Shown one piece after another: positions 32,483 to 40,698 of a DNA stretch of 48,961 nt. Each line of letters opens with the position of its first letter. Positions within the stretch are counted from its first letter, which is position 1. Source of the stretch: Desulfohalobiaceae bacterium S24 (GTDB lineage Bacteria > Desulfobacterota > Desulfovibrionia > Desulfovibrionales > Desulfothermaceae); contig JAABTT010000020.1 of assembly GCA_011389765.1 (NCBI GenBank), positions 1 to 48,961 of the forward strand, read 5' to 3'. A program made the translations under genes and the position numbers. The notes beneath the pieces were generated by a model. That model saw only the letters and a program-made list of their open reading frames with translations. It ran no database searches and had not been told where the DNA came from.

Positions 32483-33424
32483 ATGAAGAACAGTGATTAT
32501 CGCAGACTGCAAACACGACTGGGAAGCGATCGTCTCCGGGAACGTCTTCAATTCCAAGCCAGGCTTGCGGTCAAATTATACACCATTGGCGGATTGTCGA
32601 TGTTTCATCCTCATAACGCCAAACGCTTTCATGCGCTGCTGAAGTTGTTTTTCCAATCCTGTGGAGTCTTTCGCAAAGGGCAGAAAAACTGTCTTGATTA
32701 TCGTCTGGAACGGGTCCGGGTGCAATTGGAGAACCTTCCCCCTGCCTTTCAGGGATTTCGAATCCTGCAGCTGTCGGATCTGCATGCTGACGGTATGGTG
32801 GATGCCGGATTGAATCTCCGGAACAGACTCAAGGGAATATCTTGCGATATCTGTGTGATTACCGGTGATTTTCGCTTTGATACCCATTCCGAATACCTGT
32901 CCGCCATGACCATAAGCAAGAATATTGTATCAGAAATGCAAGCCCAGTATGGAGTCGTGGGAGTCTTGGGCAATCACGACTTTATTGAATTTGTCCCTGA
33001 ACTGGAAGCAGCCGGAATACAGATGCTGCTCAATGAGTCGATACGCATTGAAAAGCATGGACAATCCTTGTTTTTGGCCGGGATCGACGACTATCATATG
33101 TATAAATGTCACGATCTGGACAAAGCGCTTTCCGGTCGAAAAAAGCATGAGACCAGCCTCCTGCTGTCCCATACCCCTGAAATATATTTCCAGGCTGAAA
33201 AAGCCGGGATTGACTACTGCCTCTGTGGGCATACCCATGGCGGACAGATTTGTCTTCCCTGGAGAATTCCTATAATCAGCAACGCCTCCTGTCCCAGACG
33301 CTATGCAAGCGGGTCCTGGCGGTATAAAAAAATGCGGGGCTATACCTCCCGGGGTACCGGCTCTTCAGGCCTGGCAGTGCGCTACTGCTGCCCGCCGGAA
33401 ATCACGCTGCATATCTTATCCTGA
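32483..33424 (+). CDS. Metallophosphoesterase
   Basis: A 313-aa calcineurin-like phosphoesterase with all metal motifs: RILQLSDLHADG (DxH), CVITGDFRFD (GDx), VLGNHDF (GNHD), LLLSHTPEIYF and CLCGHTHGGQICLP (GHTHGG). This resembles the YaeI/YkuE group, which acts on lipid or nucleotide phosphates. The N-terminal ~85 residues are basic and amphipathic with no clear membrane helix or signal, so it may sit at the membrane surface. No strong ribosome binding site is seen before ATG 32483. It follows the histidine phosphatase by 58 bp. Its stop codon lies on the first bases of a 52-bp perfect palindrome shared with the convergent cardiolipin synthase gene. Confidence 0.9.
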   Translation: MKNSDYRRLQTRLGSDRLRERLQFQARLAVKLYTIGGLSMFHPHNAKRFHALLKLFFQSCGVFRKGQKNCLDYRLERVRVQLENLPPAFQGFRILQLSDLHADGMVDAGLNLRNRLKGISCDICVITGDFRFDTHSEYLSAMTISKNIVSEMQAQYGVVGVLGNHDFIEFVPELEAAGIQMLLNESIRIEKHGQSLFLAGIDDYHMYKCHDLDKALSGRKKHETSLLLSHTPEIYFQAEKAGIDYCLCGHTHGGQICLPWRIPIISNASCPRRYASGSWRYKKMRGYTSRGTGSSGLAVRYCCPPEITLHILS

Positions 33425-33475
33425 TATTTTTAAGGCATTCCTCCGCCTCGAGGCGGAGGAATGCCTTAAAAATAT
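33424..33475. terminator. 52-bp perfect palindrome, bidirectional terminator
   Basis: The sequence from 33424 to 33475 equals its own reverse complement (26 bp per arm, centre CCTC/GAGG, no loop). Its outer ends are ATATTTTT/AAAAATAT, so both transcripts end in a stem followed by T residues. It overlaps the stop codons of both convergent genes. Confidence 0.85.
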
Positions 33476-34914
33476 GGGGAAAAGAGCCAGCACAGGGAAT
33501 CCCGGGTCCTGGCGAGCAGGCCGCGGCCATCCAGTTCCGCCAGGGTTGTATTTTCTGAGGCCGCGATGACTCGGTCCATATGGGCGTTCAGCTCCTGAAC
33601 GAATGCGGTATCAAAGACTTCAACCACCATCTCAAAATTGAGCCGCAGGCTTCTGGGGTCCAGATTGGCCGAGCCGATCTGGGCGTAGCTCTCATCAACG
33701 TTGAACATCTTGGAGTGGTTGAAGGGAGGCGGCTGATAATAGATGTTGACCCTGTACTGCAGGAGTTCCCAGAGCATGTTTCTCGTGGCCCAGTGGACAA
33801 AAGGCAGGTTGTTTTTCATCGGCAGGATGATATCCACCTGGACTCCTCTTAGGGCGGCGCTCTGGAGGGCGCCGATCATTTCCCGTTGCGGCAGAAAATA
33901 GGGCGTCATAACGGCCACCCGCTTTTGGGACAAGGTCACGGCCCCGGTAATGGTGATGTTCAGTTTATTCAAATCCTGGTTGGGCCCAACGGTTATGCTC
34001 CTGCAAATGGCTGCTCCCTTACCGCTTTGCGGCTGATTGGGCTGCAGTCCGGTTTCATTGGTGCAAAATCCCCAATCTTCGAGAAAGATCTGTTCCATTT
34101 GATTGACGATAGGCCCGGTCAATCTGAAATGGGTGTCTTGAATTTTCGAGGCCTGGGAGCGTGGTATTTTCAGGGAGCTGTCCCGAATATTCATGCCTCC
34201 GGTAAAGCCGACTTTTCCATCCACAACCAGAATCTTTCTGTGATTGCGCAGATTGATAAACGGGGAAGGCGGGAAGATCTTCAGGGGAATAAAACGGGTA
34301 AAAGGTATCTTATAGCGCTTCAGGACCCTGCCGGTCAAAGGCCGGGCGTAGAGTTCGCCCACCGCGTCAATGATCACCCGGACCTTGACGCCCCGCCCGC
34401 AGGCTTCGGACAGGGCCTTGATGATTTCCAGTCCTGAATGTTTGGTGTCGATGATGTAGGAGGCCAGGTAGATGCTTGTGTTCGCTGCCTTGATCGCCTC
34501 CAGCATGGCTGGGAAGGCTTGTTCCGCATTATACAGGGTTTGAATGCCGTTCTGGCCCAAGAGAGATCTTTTGGTCAGGGCCTGGGAGAATTCGGCAATG
34601 GGATGAAAGCCCGGGGCTCGGATAAAGGAGGTCTGGGAGGGGGCGTTCGCTCCGGCCTCTTCTTTTGATTCAACCGAGTCGGCAAAATCAACCAGCGGCC
34701 AATACCATTTCAGTTTCTTGGCCTTGGTTCGCACTCGGTTGATGCCCAGGAGAAAATACAGGATTGGCCCAATAGGCGGAAAAAGGAGGCAGATGGCGAT
34801 CCAGGCCCAGCTTCCCTTGGGGTCCCGCTTATACAGCAGGGCATGCCAGGCGGAAAAGATCTGGATACAGGCTAAAGAAAAGATCAGGAGCCAGTGGAAA
34901 CTTGCGCTTGGCAC
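33466..34914 (-). CDS. cls: Cardiolipin synthase
   Basis: A 482-aa membrane phospholipase D-type enzyme that condenses phosphatidylglycerol into cardiolipin. Two N-terminal helices (about 7-25 and 37-57) are followed by two HKD half-sites. Site 1 is NHRKILVVDG (His225, Lys227, Asp232) with FTGGMNI after it; site 2 is NHSKMFNVDE (His400, Lys402, Asp407) with QIGSANLDPRSL. Both catalytic sites are intact and the length is standard for bacterial Cls. The start is GTG at 34914 with GGGGAG about 8 bases upstream. The last codons and the stop lie within the palindromic terminator. Confidence 0.95.
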   Translation of the reverse strand: MPSASFHWLLIFSLACIQIFSAWHALLYKRDPKGSWAWIAICLLFPPIGPILYFLLGINRVRTKAKKLKWYWPLVDFADSVESKEEAGANAPSQTSFIRAPGFHPIAEFSQALTKRSLLGQNGIQTLYNAEQAFPAMLEAIKAANTSIYLASYIIDTKHSGLEIIKALSEACGRGVKVRVIIDAVGELYARPLTGRVLKRYKIPFTRFIPLKIFPPSPFINLRNHRKILVVDGKVGFTGGMNIRDSSLKIPRSQASKIQDTHFRLTGPIVNQMEQIFLEDWGFCTNETGLQPNQPQSGKGAAICRSITVGPNQDLNKLNITITGAVTLSQKRVAVMTPYFLPQREMIGALQSAALRGVQVDIILPMKNNLPFVHWATRNMLWELLQYRVNIYYQPPPFNHSKMFNVDESYAQIGSANLDPRSLRLNFEMVVEVFDTAFVQELNAHMDRVIAASENTTLAELDGRGLLARTRDSLCWLFSPYF

Positions 34915-35243
34915 AGATCAACTCCCCAAGATCTTAAGATATCGAAATTCGAAACAAACTTCAAAAATCAAAACTCTCCTTCCGGAGTTGAAATTATACT
35001 GATCCAATTTTGATCTTTGCAGCAAAGCCTGCCGGCCCCAAGGCTGCAGTCCTCTATTTCACAAACAAGTGAATTAGGCAGTCTACCAGGCAAGGAATTG
35101 AAAATCAATTTACAAGCGATCTCAAAACGGATATCTTCAGGATTCCTTTTTTATTATGTCCACTGCAGCAGTCTGCTGTCCGCAGGATGCTTTTCTCTTT
35201 TAGGTCGGTTTCGTTTCCAAGACTGCATACAGGTAAAAATCAG
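34915..35243. other. 329-bp intergenic region, no gene seen
   Basis: Divergent region between cls (minus) and the CysH-like gene (plus). Frames across it give no recognisable protein and lack binding sites. It contains a short TTCAC/GTGAA inverted repeat near 35057-35072 and AT-rich stretches, and probably carries promoters for both sides. The right border depends on the start chosen for the CysH-like gene (35187 or 35244). Confidence 0.5.
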
Positions 35244-35948
35244 ATGGAGATGCGCGTGCTTGGGCAATCACTTCAGGAAAAAATAGCTGCTTCCTACGTC
35301 TGTTTTGACAACCTCCTCCGGGAGTTTGCCGTGGAGAGCATTTTTGTCGCCTGGACCGGGGGCAAGGACTCCACTGTGCTTGTGTCCTTATGGAAAAGCT
35401 ATCTTGAACAGAATGGCCTGGAAGGCAAGAATCATCTTCAAGCATTGAGCATAGATACCGGATGTAAGTTTTCCGAGGTTCTTCGTTTTCGTGATGAATT
35501 GGCAGCCGAATGGGGTGTTCTGCTCAAGGTGATCCGTCCCAATGCCGATGATCTGGCATTCGGGCCGGATCCTCAGAATCCGGTGGCCTGCTGTCGGCGT
35601 CTCAAGATCAAGCCCCTGCAACTGGCTGTTGAACAGCTGGGGGTTGGCGTGCTGATGACCGGCATCAGGCATGACGAACATCACAGTCGGCAAATCGACT
35701 CCTGGCGAGAGCTGCGGCAGGGACCCGACTATGTTCAGGCCCATCCCGTCCTGCACTGGAGCGAAATGGATATCTGGGCCTATCATCTTCAGGAAGGACT
35801 TCCCTATTGTGAGCTGTATGACCAGGGCTTTCGCTCCCTGGGGTGTCGGCCCTGCACCACTCCGGGCGGTGAGCCTGCTGAACGGTCCGGCAGGAATCAG
35901 GAGAAGGAAAACCAGCTGCATGTCCTCAGAAGCCTGGGGTATTTTTAG
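35244..35948 (+). CDS. CysH-like PAPS/APS reductase family protein lacking the catalytic C-terminus
   Basis: A 234-aa protein of the adenylyl-sulfate/PAPS reductase PP-loop family. The PP-loop is WTGGKDSTV (37-45), followed by SIDTGCKFSEV, the CCRRLKIKPL site (Cys116, Cys117), TGIRHDEHHSR and SLGCRPCT (Cys201, Cys204). The CC...CxxC set with about 84 residues between matches the [4Fe-4S] ligands of bacterial APS reductases. The C-terminal ECG-H segment with the catalytic cysteine is absent: the protein ends LRSLGYF. It should bind an adenylylated nucleotide and a cluster but probably does not reduce APS by the known route. The start is uncertain (35244 taken; 35187 and 35250 possible). The stop abuts the ATG of the histidine kinase gene. 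Confidence 0.85.
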   Translation: MEMRVLGQSLQEKIAASYVCFDNLLREFAVESIFVAWTGGKDSTVLVSLWKSYLEQNGLEGKNHLQALSIDTGCKFSEVLRFRDELAAEWGVLLKVIRPNADDLAFGPDPQNPVACCRRLKIKPLQLAVEQLGVGVLMTGIRHDEHHSRQIDSWRELRQGPDYVQAHPVLHWSEMDIWAYHLQEGLPYCELYDQGFRSLGCRPCTTPGGEPAERSGRNQEKENQLHVLRSLGYF

Positions 35949-37592
35949 ATGGATAATCGAAAATATAATATTTTTTACATCCGACTGACGGTGATCCTTG
36001 TCATCGCCTATATGCTGTTTTTTCAGCCGGAACAGATCAGGTATCAATTCTGGGGCTATCTGTATGTCGCCGCCTATTTGCTCACCAACATCATTATTTT
36101 TCGCCTGCCCCAAGCCTATTATCTGAAGCCCGCGTTTTATTATTCTCTGGTCTTTTTTGATACCGGTATGATTGCGCTCGGCATCTTTCTATCCAATCAG
36201 TCGGATATGTTCTTTTATCTGATTTATTTTTTCATTATCGGGATCGCGGCCATGAGCATGAATTTGATATACATGATGCTCAATATCTCGGTCTTTATCA
36301 TCGTCTATGGCTGGATCTTGTACAACGAGGGGAAATTTTCCGGTGACTTGGCCAGCCTCTATGCCTTGCGCCTGCCCTTTATTTTTGCGGTAAGCCTGAT
36401 GTTCGGCTATATTATCAACAGGATTTTCAAAGACATCCAGAAAAACATTCAGGAACGTGACGACAAGTATTTCGCCTTGGTGGAATCCATCAATTCTCCG
36501 GTGTATTTGGTTGACGAGGCCGGGCTGTATCTCTCGGTGAATGATACTTTGGCGGATGAACTGCAAACATCCAAAGACGCAATCCGCGGCTGTTTTTTTA
36601 ACGATTTTCACAGCCCGGAGGAAAGTGCCGTCTTCATGAAGCATGTCAAGCAGATTTTTATGAGCGGCGCTTCCCGGATGTTCGAGTCTTATAATCCGCA
36701 ATTGGATAAATGGACCCTGCGGACGATGAGCCCCTTGATCGATCGGGATACCCAGAAGGTCCAGGCTGTTTCCGTGGTTTCCAAAGACACCACCGATCGG
36801 GTGAAAGCTGAACAGGAACTGCGGCAGGCCTATGAACAGCTGCAGCAGACCCAGGAGCAGCTTATTCAAAAAAATAAAATGGAGGCCTTGGGGCGTCTTT
36901 CCGCAGGCATTGCCCACCAGATACGCAATCCACTGGAGATCATTCTCATGGGATCGGAGTTTTTGGAAAAGCAATTGAAAGGCAGCAACGACCTGGTGCA
37001 AATGGGCCTGCAGAAAATAAAAAGCGCCGTGAACCGGGCCGATACCATCATTGAAGATTTTTTGAAATTTTCCAAGACTACCGAGTTCCAGCTGAGCAGC
37101 CTGGATATCTGCCCGTTTCTTGAAGAAACCATCGAAATGGTCGAATATAAGGCCAGGAAGCGTAACATGAAGGTGGACCTTGATTGTTCTGAATCCTGGC
37201 TTCAGGTTCAAGCCGACAAGAGCACCCTGCAGCAGGTTTTTATCAATCTGATGAACAACGGGCTTGATGCGATGTCCGACGGGGAAACCTTGACCCTGAG
37301 AGTCTTCCAGTCAAGCACACTCCCCCGGACCGAGGCGGAGCAAGGCGTTTCAGCTCATTCGCAGGAGGAATTCGTCGTGGTTCAGGTCATCGATAGAGGG
37401 GAAGGCATACCCAAGGAGAAGATATCACAAATATTTGAACCTTTTTATACGAGTAAAGGTGCTGTCAAAGGCACCGGACTCGGTTTGTCCATTGCGGTCA
37501 TGATCATTGAGCGGCATGGCGGAAAGATTGAAGTCAAAAGCAAAGAGGGGTATGGTTCGGTTTTTAGTGTATTTTTGCGGCAAGCCGAATAG
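35949..37592 (+). CDS. Membrane sensor histidine kinase with PAS domain
   Basis: A 547-aa kinase. Residues about 8-160 hold five to six membrane helices with short loops (no large periplasmic sensor). A PAS domain spans about 172-285 (ALVESINSPVYLVDEAGLYL). A glutamine-rich coiled coil runs over 285-312. HisKA has the phosphorylated His323 in GIAHQIRNPLE. The HATPase domain has N-box INLMNNGLDAM, G1 VIDRGEGIP and G2 GTGLGLSI. All catalytic motifs are intact. The ATG immediately follows the TAG of the CysH-like gene, and the response regulator gene starts about 48 bp after its stop, so these genes are translated from one message. A membrane-embedded or cytoplasmic signal is likely. Confidence 0.93.
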   Translation: MDNRKYNIFYIRLTVILVIAYMLFFQPEQIRYQFWGYLYVAAYLLTNIIIFRLPQAYYLKPAFYYSLVFFDTGMIALGIFLSNQSDMFFYLIYFFIIGIAAMSMNLIYMMLNISVFIIVYGWILYNEGKFSGDLASLYALRLPFIFAVSLMFGYIINRIFKDIQKNIQERDDKYFALVESINSPVYLVDEAGLYLSVNDTLADELQTSKDAIRGCFFNDFHSPEESAVFMKHVKQIFMSGASRMFESYNPQLDKWTLRTMSPLIDRDTQKVQAVSVVSKDTTDRVKAEQELRQAYEQLQQTQEQLIQKNKMEALGRLSAGIAHQIRNPLEIILMGSEFLEKQLKGSNDLVQMGLQKIKSAVNRADTIIEDFLKFSKTTEFQLSSLDICPFLEETIEMVEYKARKRNMKVDLDCSESWLQVQADKSTLQQVFINLMNNGLDAMSDGETLTLRVFQSSTLPRTEAEQGVSAHSQEEFVVVQVIDRGEGIPKEKISQIFEPFYTSKGAVKGTGLGLSIAVMIIERHGGKIEVKSKEGYGSVFSVFLRQAE

Positions 37593-37640
37593 GTAAACGA
37601 ATGTTTTTTGATGCCGGGCGATCCGGAAGAGGAACAGGCG

Positions 37641-38045
37641 ATGAACAAGCTGACACGGATTTTACTCATTGATGATGAAGAGGATTTTTGTTTTTTTGTC
37701 AAGGGGAACCTCGAAGCGAGCGGCCTGTTCAAGGTCCTGGCGGTGAACAGCGGCGCGGAGGGCCTGGAGTCGGCTCGAAGGACCCTGCCCGATCTGATCT
37801 TGCTGGATATGGTCATGCCGGATATGTCCGGAGACGAAGTCGCCCTGGAGTTGACTCAGGATTCAGTCCTCAAGGAGATCCCCGTGATTTTCCTGACCGC
37901 CATTGTCACCAGGGAGGATACAGGAAACAAAAATTTTTCCCGCATCGGCGGACGGTATTTTGTCGCCAAACCCATCGATACCGAAGGACTGATCAAAGCG
38001 ATCCAATATGTACTGCACCACAAGTCTGATCAAGGAGTTTGCTGA
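37641..38045 (+). CDS. Single-domain response regulator
   Basis: A 134-aa receiver domain with no output domain. The acidic pocket is LLIDDEEDF (Asp11, Asp12), the phosphoacceptor is Asp56 in LILLDMVMPDMSG, the switch residue is Thr86 in FLTAI, and the conserved lysine is Lys110 in FVAKPID. It is the likely partner of the kinase encoded just upstream. Being single-domain, it must act by protein contact or as a phosphorelay shuttle. The ATG at 37641 has GAGGA about 10 bases upstream; an open frame from 37608 is the alternative. Its TGA directly abuts the ATG of nrdJ, an unusual linkage. Confidence 0.9.
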   Translation: MNKLTRILLIDDEEDFCFFVKGNLEASGLFKVLAVNSGAEGLESARRTLPDLILLDMVMPDMSGDEVALELTQDSVLKEIPVIFLTAIVTREDTGNKNFSRIGGRYFVAKPIDTEGLIKAIQYVLHHKSDQGVC

Positions 38046-40280
38046 ATGAGCGCCGAAGTATTTCAATCCGCTGCGTCGGAGCTGGAACTCAGTTCCAACG
38101 CCCGTATTGTTTTGCAAAAACGATATCAGAGAAAGGATGAGTCAGGGGAGGTGGTTGAAACGCCTGAACAGATGTTTCAGAGGATAGCAGCCGCTATTGC
38201 CCAAGAGGAGCAGAAGTATTCCATCTCTTCGTACAGCGTTAAAGACCTTGAACAAAAATTCTACGGTTTGATGACCGGTTTTAAGTTCCTGCCCAACTCA
38301 CCGACCCTGATGAATGCCGGAACCTATCTTGGTCAGCTCGCAGCCTGTTTTGTTCTGTCGGTCGGGGACTCCATGGAGGAGATTTTTGATGCCGTCAAGC
38401 ATGCGGCCTTGATCCACAAATCAGGCGGGGGGACCGGGTTTTCTTTTTCCAGGCTCAGGCCCAGGGACAGTCGGGTGGGATCCACAGGCGGGGTTGCCTC
38501 CGGGCCGATTTCCTTTATCAAGATATTCAATACCGCCACGGAACAGGTCAAGCAGGGCGGGACCCGGCGCGGTGCGAATATGGGAGTCCTTCGCGTGGAC
38601 CATCCTGATATCCTGGACTTTATTCGGGCCAAAGAACGGGAAGGGCAGCTCAATAACTTCAACCTGTCGGTCGCCTTGACTGAACATTTTATGCAGGCAG
38701 TTGAAAAAGACGAAGAATATGCTCTGATTGATCCAAAGAGCGCACAAGGGACAGAGACCCTCCGGGCCAGGGATGTTTTTCAGCTTCTGGTGCAAAAAGC
38801 CTGGGAAAGCGGCGATCCCGGCATTGTGTTCATCGATAGGATGAATGCAGACAACCCAACCCCGGATCAGGGGGAAATCGAGAGCACGAATCCTTGCGGA
38901 GAGCAACCTTTGCTTCCGTTTGAGGCCTGCAATCTGGGCTCCATAAATGTATCCAGGTTCTTTGCCCCCGGGACGGAAGAGGGCATTGACTGGGAGGATT
39001 TTAAGGAAACCATTCACCTGGCCATGCGTTTTCTGGATAATGTCATCGACGCCTCCAAGTATCCTCTGGAACAGATTGAGGAAAAAGTGCATCACAACAG
39101 AAAAGTCGGTCTGGGCATCATGGGCTGGGCCGATCTTTTGTATCAGCTGGAAATTCCATACAACAGCCGAAGAGGATTGCATTTTGCCGAAAAACTAATG
39201 GATTTTTTTCAGCAGGAGTGCTGGTCCGCTTCCAAGCTCCTGGCTCAAGAAAGAGGCCCATTTCCGGCTTATGAGCGTTCAACCCATGCCCAGAAAAACC
39301 TCGGCCCCTATCGCAATGCCACCACCACAACCATCGCCCCCACCGGGACTTTGTCCATTATTGCCGGGTGCTCTTCAGGGATCGAACCCTTGTATGCATT
39401 GAGTTTCGTTCGTCAGGTCATGGATGGCGAAAATCTGCTTGAGGTGAATGCCATCTTTGAGCAGGCTCTGAAAAAGGCCCAGTGTCACTCCCAGGGACTC
39501 ATGCAGGAAGTGGCCCAGCTGGGCACCATCCAGAAGATGGACCATCTCCCGGAATCCATCCGGCAGGTCTTTGTGACGGCCATGGATATTGATCCTGAAT
39601 TCCATTTGAAGATGCAGGCCGCTTTTCAAAAATACACGGACAATGCTGTATCCAAGACCGTGAATCTCCCGCATTCGGCTCTGCAGGAAGATATCTACCG
39701 GATTTACTGGAATGCGTATGAATTCGGCTGCAAAGGGGTCACGGTTTACCGGGACGGCAGTAAAAGCGAGCAGGTCTTGAGCAGCGGCCGGGCACAAGAA
39801 AAAATTGTGGATGGAAAAGCAGCAGTCAAGACAAAAGAGCGGCCCGAAGTTGTCTACGGCTTCACCCAAAAGGTCAAGACCGGTCTCGGCGATTTGTATC
39901 TGACGGTCAATGAGGTTGACGGACAGCCCTTTGAAGTCTTTGCCACCATCGGACGGTCCGGCCGCTCCATAACGGCGAAAAGCGAAGCCATCGGCCGTCT
40001 GGTGTCCCTCATTCTTCGGTCCGGCATCAATGTTCGGGAAGTGGTGAATCAGCTCAAGGGGATCGGGGGCGAACATCCGGTTTTTCAGAAAAAAGGCCTG
40101 CTCCTGTCCATTCCGGATGCTGTAGCCTGGGTCCTGGAAAATCGCTATCTCAGTGAAGACAAGCCCGTTCCGGATTCGGGAAGCCTCTCCAGGCCCAACT
40201 GCCCTGAATGCGGGGAAGTCCTGTATTTTCAAGAAGGCTGCTTCTTGTGCCAGGCCTGCGGCTATACCAAGTGCGGGTAG
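38046..40280 (+). CDS. nrdJ: Adenosylcobalamin-dependent ribonucleoside-diphosphate reductase
   Basis: A 744-aa class II ribonucleotide reductase, which makes deoxyribonucleotides with a B12-derived radical, with or without oxygen. Core motifs: FLPNSPTLMNAGTYLGQLAACFVLSV (a catalytic cysteine), GGGTGFSFSRLRP, KQGGTRRGANMGVL, the active-site loop NPCGEQPLLPFEACNLGSINVS (Asn, Cys, Glu radical triad) and PTGTLSIIAGCSSGIEP. The C-terminus carries a zinc-ribbon-like tail (CPECGEVLYF, then CFLCQACGY and a last KCG) that holds the redox cysteines. There is no N-terminal ATP-cone, so overall allosteric control by dATP is probably absent. The ATG follows the stop of the response regulator without a gap. 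Confidence 0.96.
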   Translation: MSAEVFQSAASELELSSNARIVLQKRYQRKDESGEVVETPEQMFQRIAAAIAQEEQKYSISSYSVKDLEQKFYGLMTGFKFLPNSPTLMNAGTYLGQLAACFVLSVGDSMEEIFDAVKHAALIHKSGGGTGFSFSRLRPRDSRVGSTGGVASGPISFIKIFNTATEQVKQGGTRRGANMGVLRVDHPDILDFIRAKEREGQLNNFNLSVALTEHFMQAVEKDEEYALIDPKSAQGTETLRARDVFQLLVQKAWESGDPGIVFIDRMNADNPTPDQGEIESTNPCGEQPLLPFEACNLGSINVSRFFAPGTEEGIDWEDFKETIHLAMRFLDNVIDASKYPLEQIEEKVHHNRKVGLGIMGWADLLYQLEIPYNSRRGLHFAEKLMDFFQQECWSASKLLAQERGPFPAYERSTHAQKNLGPYRNATTTTIAPTGTLSIIAGCSSGIEPLYALSFVRQVMDGENLLEVNAIFEQALKKAQCHSQGLMQEVAQLGTIQKMDHLPESIRQVFVTAMDIDPEFHLKMQAAFQKYTDNAVSKTVNLPHSALQEDIYRIYWNAYEFGCKGVTVYRDGSKSEQVLSSGRAQEKIVDGKAAVKTKERPEVVYGFTQKVKTGLGDLYLTVNEVDGQPFEVFATIGRSGRSITAKSEAIGRLVSLILRSGINVREVVNQLKGIGGEHPVFQKKGLLLSIPDAVAWVLENRYLSEDKPVPDSGSLSRPNCPECGEVLYFQEGCFLCQACGYTKCG

Positions 40281-40698
40281 TTGGAAGTAGGAGATCGGAC
40301 ATCGGACATCGGATGTCGGACATCGGAGTTCGGAACGCGGAAGGGGGAGTGCGGAAGGGGGAAGTGAAGAAACGCGGATTTTTTCAAGTGGGCTTCTCCG
40401 GCCTCCGACACGTGTCACGTCGACAGTATGCCGGTATAACAAAGTTTCTTCACTGATTAAGCTGGCCGGTCCACCATGCCGCCGGCAGGGCCGATCTCCG
40501 ACGTCCGACGTCTGATCTCCGACATCCGGCCTCCGACCTCCGATTACTGTCTTTCAATTGCTTGCCTGATCCCGGGTTTGGTCGTAAATTTGCTCAGATC
40601 CGAGGCGCAAGAAATTTTGAAACCGCAGTGTATTCCGATACATGAGGATTTCGAAATTGTGCAGCAACGAAGGAGATGAGTGAGTTTCCGTCCAAACA
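40281..40698. repeat. Intergenic region with two opposed short-period repeat blocks
   Basis: 418 bp between convergent nrdJ and cimA with no gene. The left block (about 40285-40372) is built on GGACATCGGACATCGGATGTCGG-like words and then CGGAAGGGGGAGTGCGGAAG. The right block (about 40494-40548) is the opposite strand version (CTCCGACGTCCGACGTCTGATCTCCGACATCC...CTCCGACCTCCG). The roughly 120 bp between them is unrelated. Transcripts crossing the region could fold into a long imperfect hairpin, which may be how both genes end. Confidence 0.7.

Noticed and set aside
35017..35286. An 89-codon ORF upstream of and overlapping the CysH-like gene
   Set aside because: It overlaps the recognised gene in another frame, lacks a binding site and its translation has no domain pattern.
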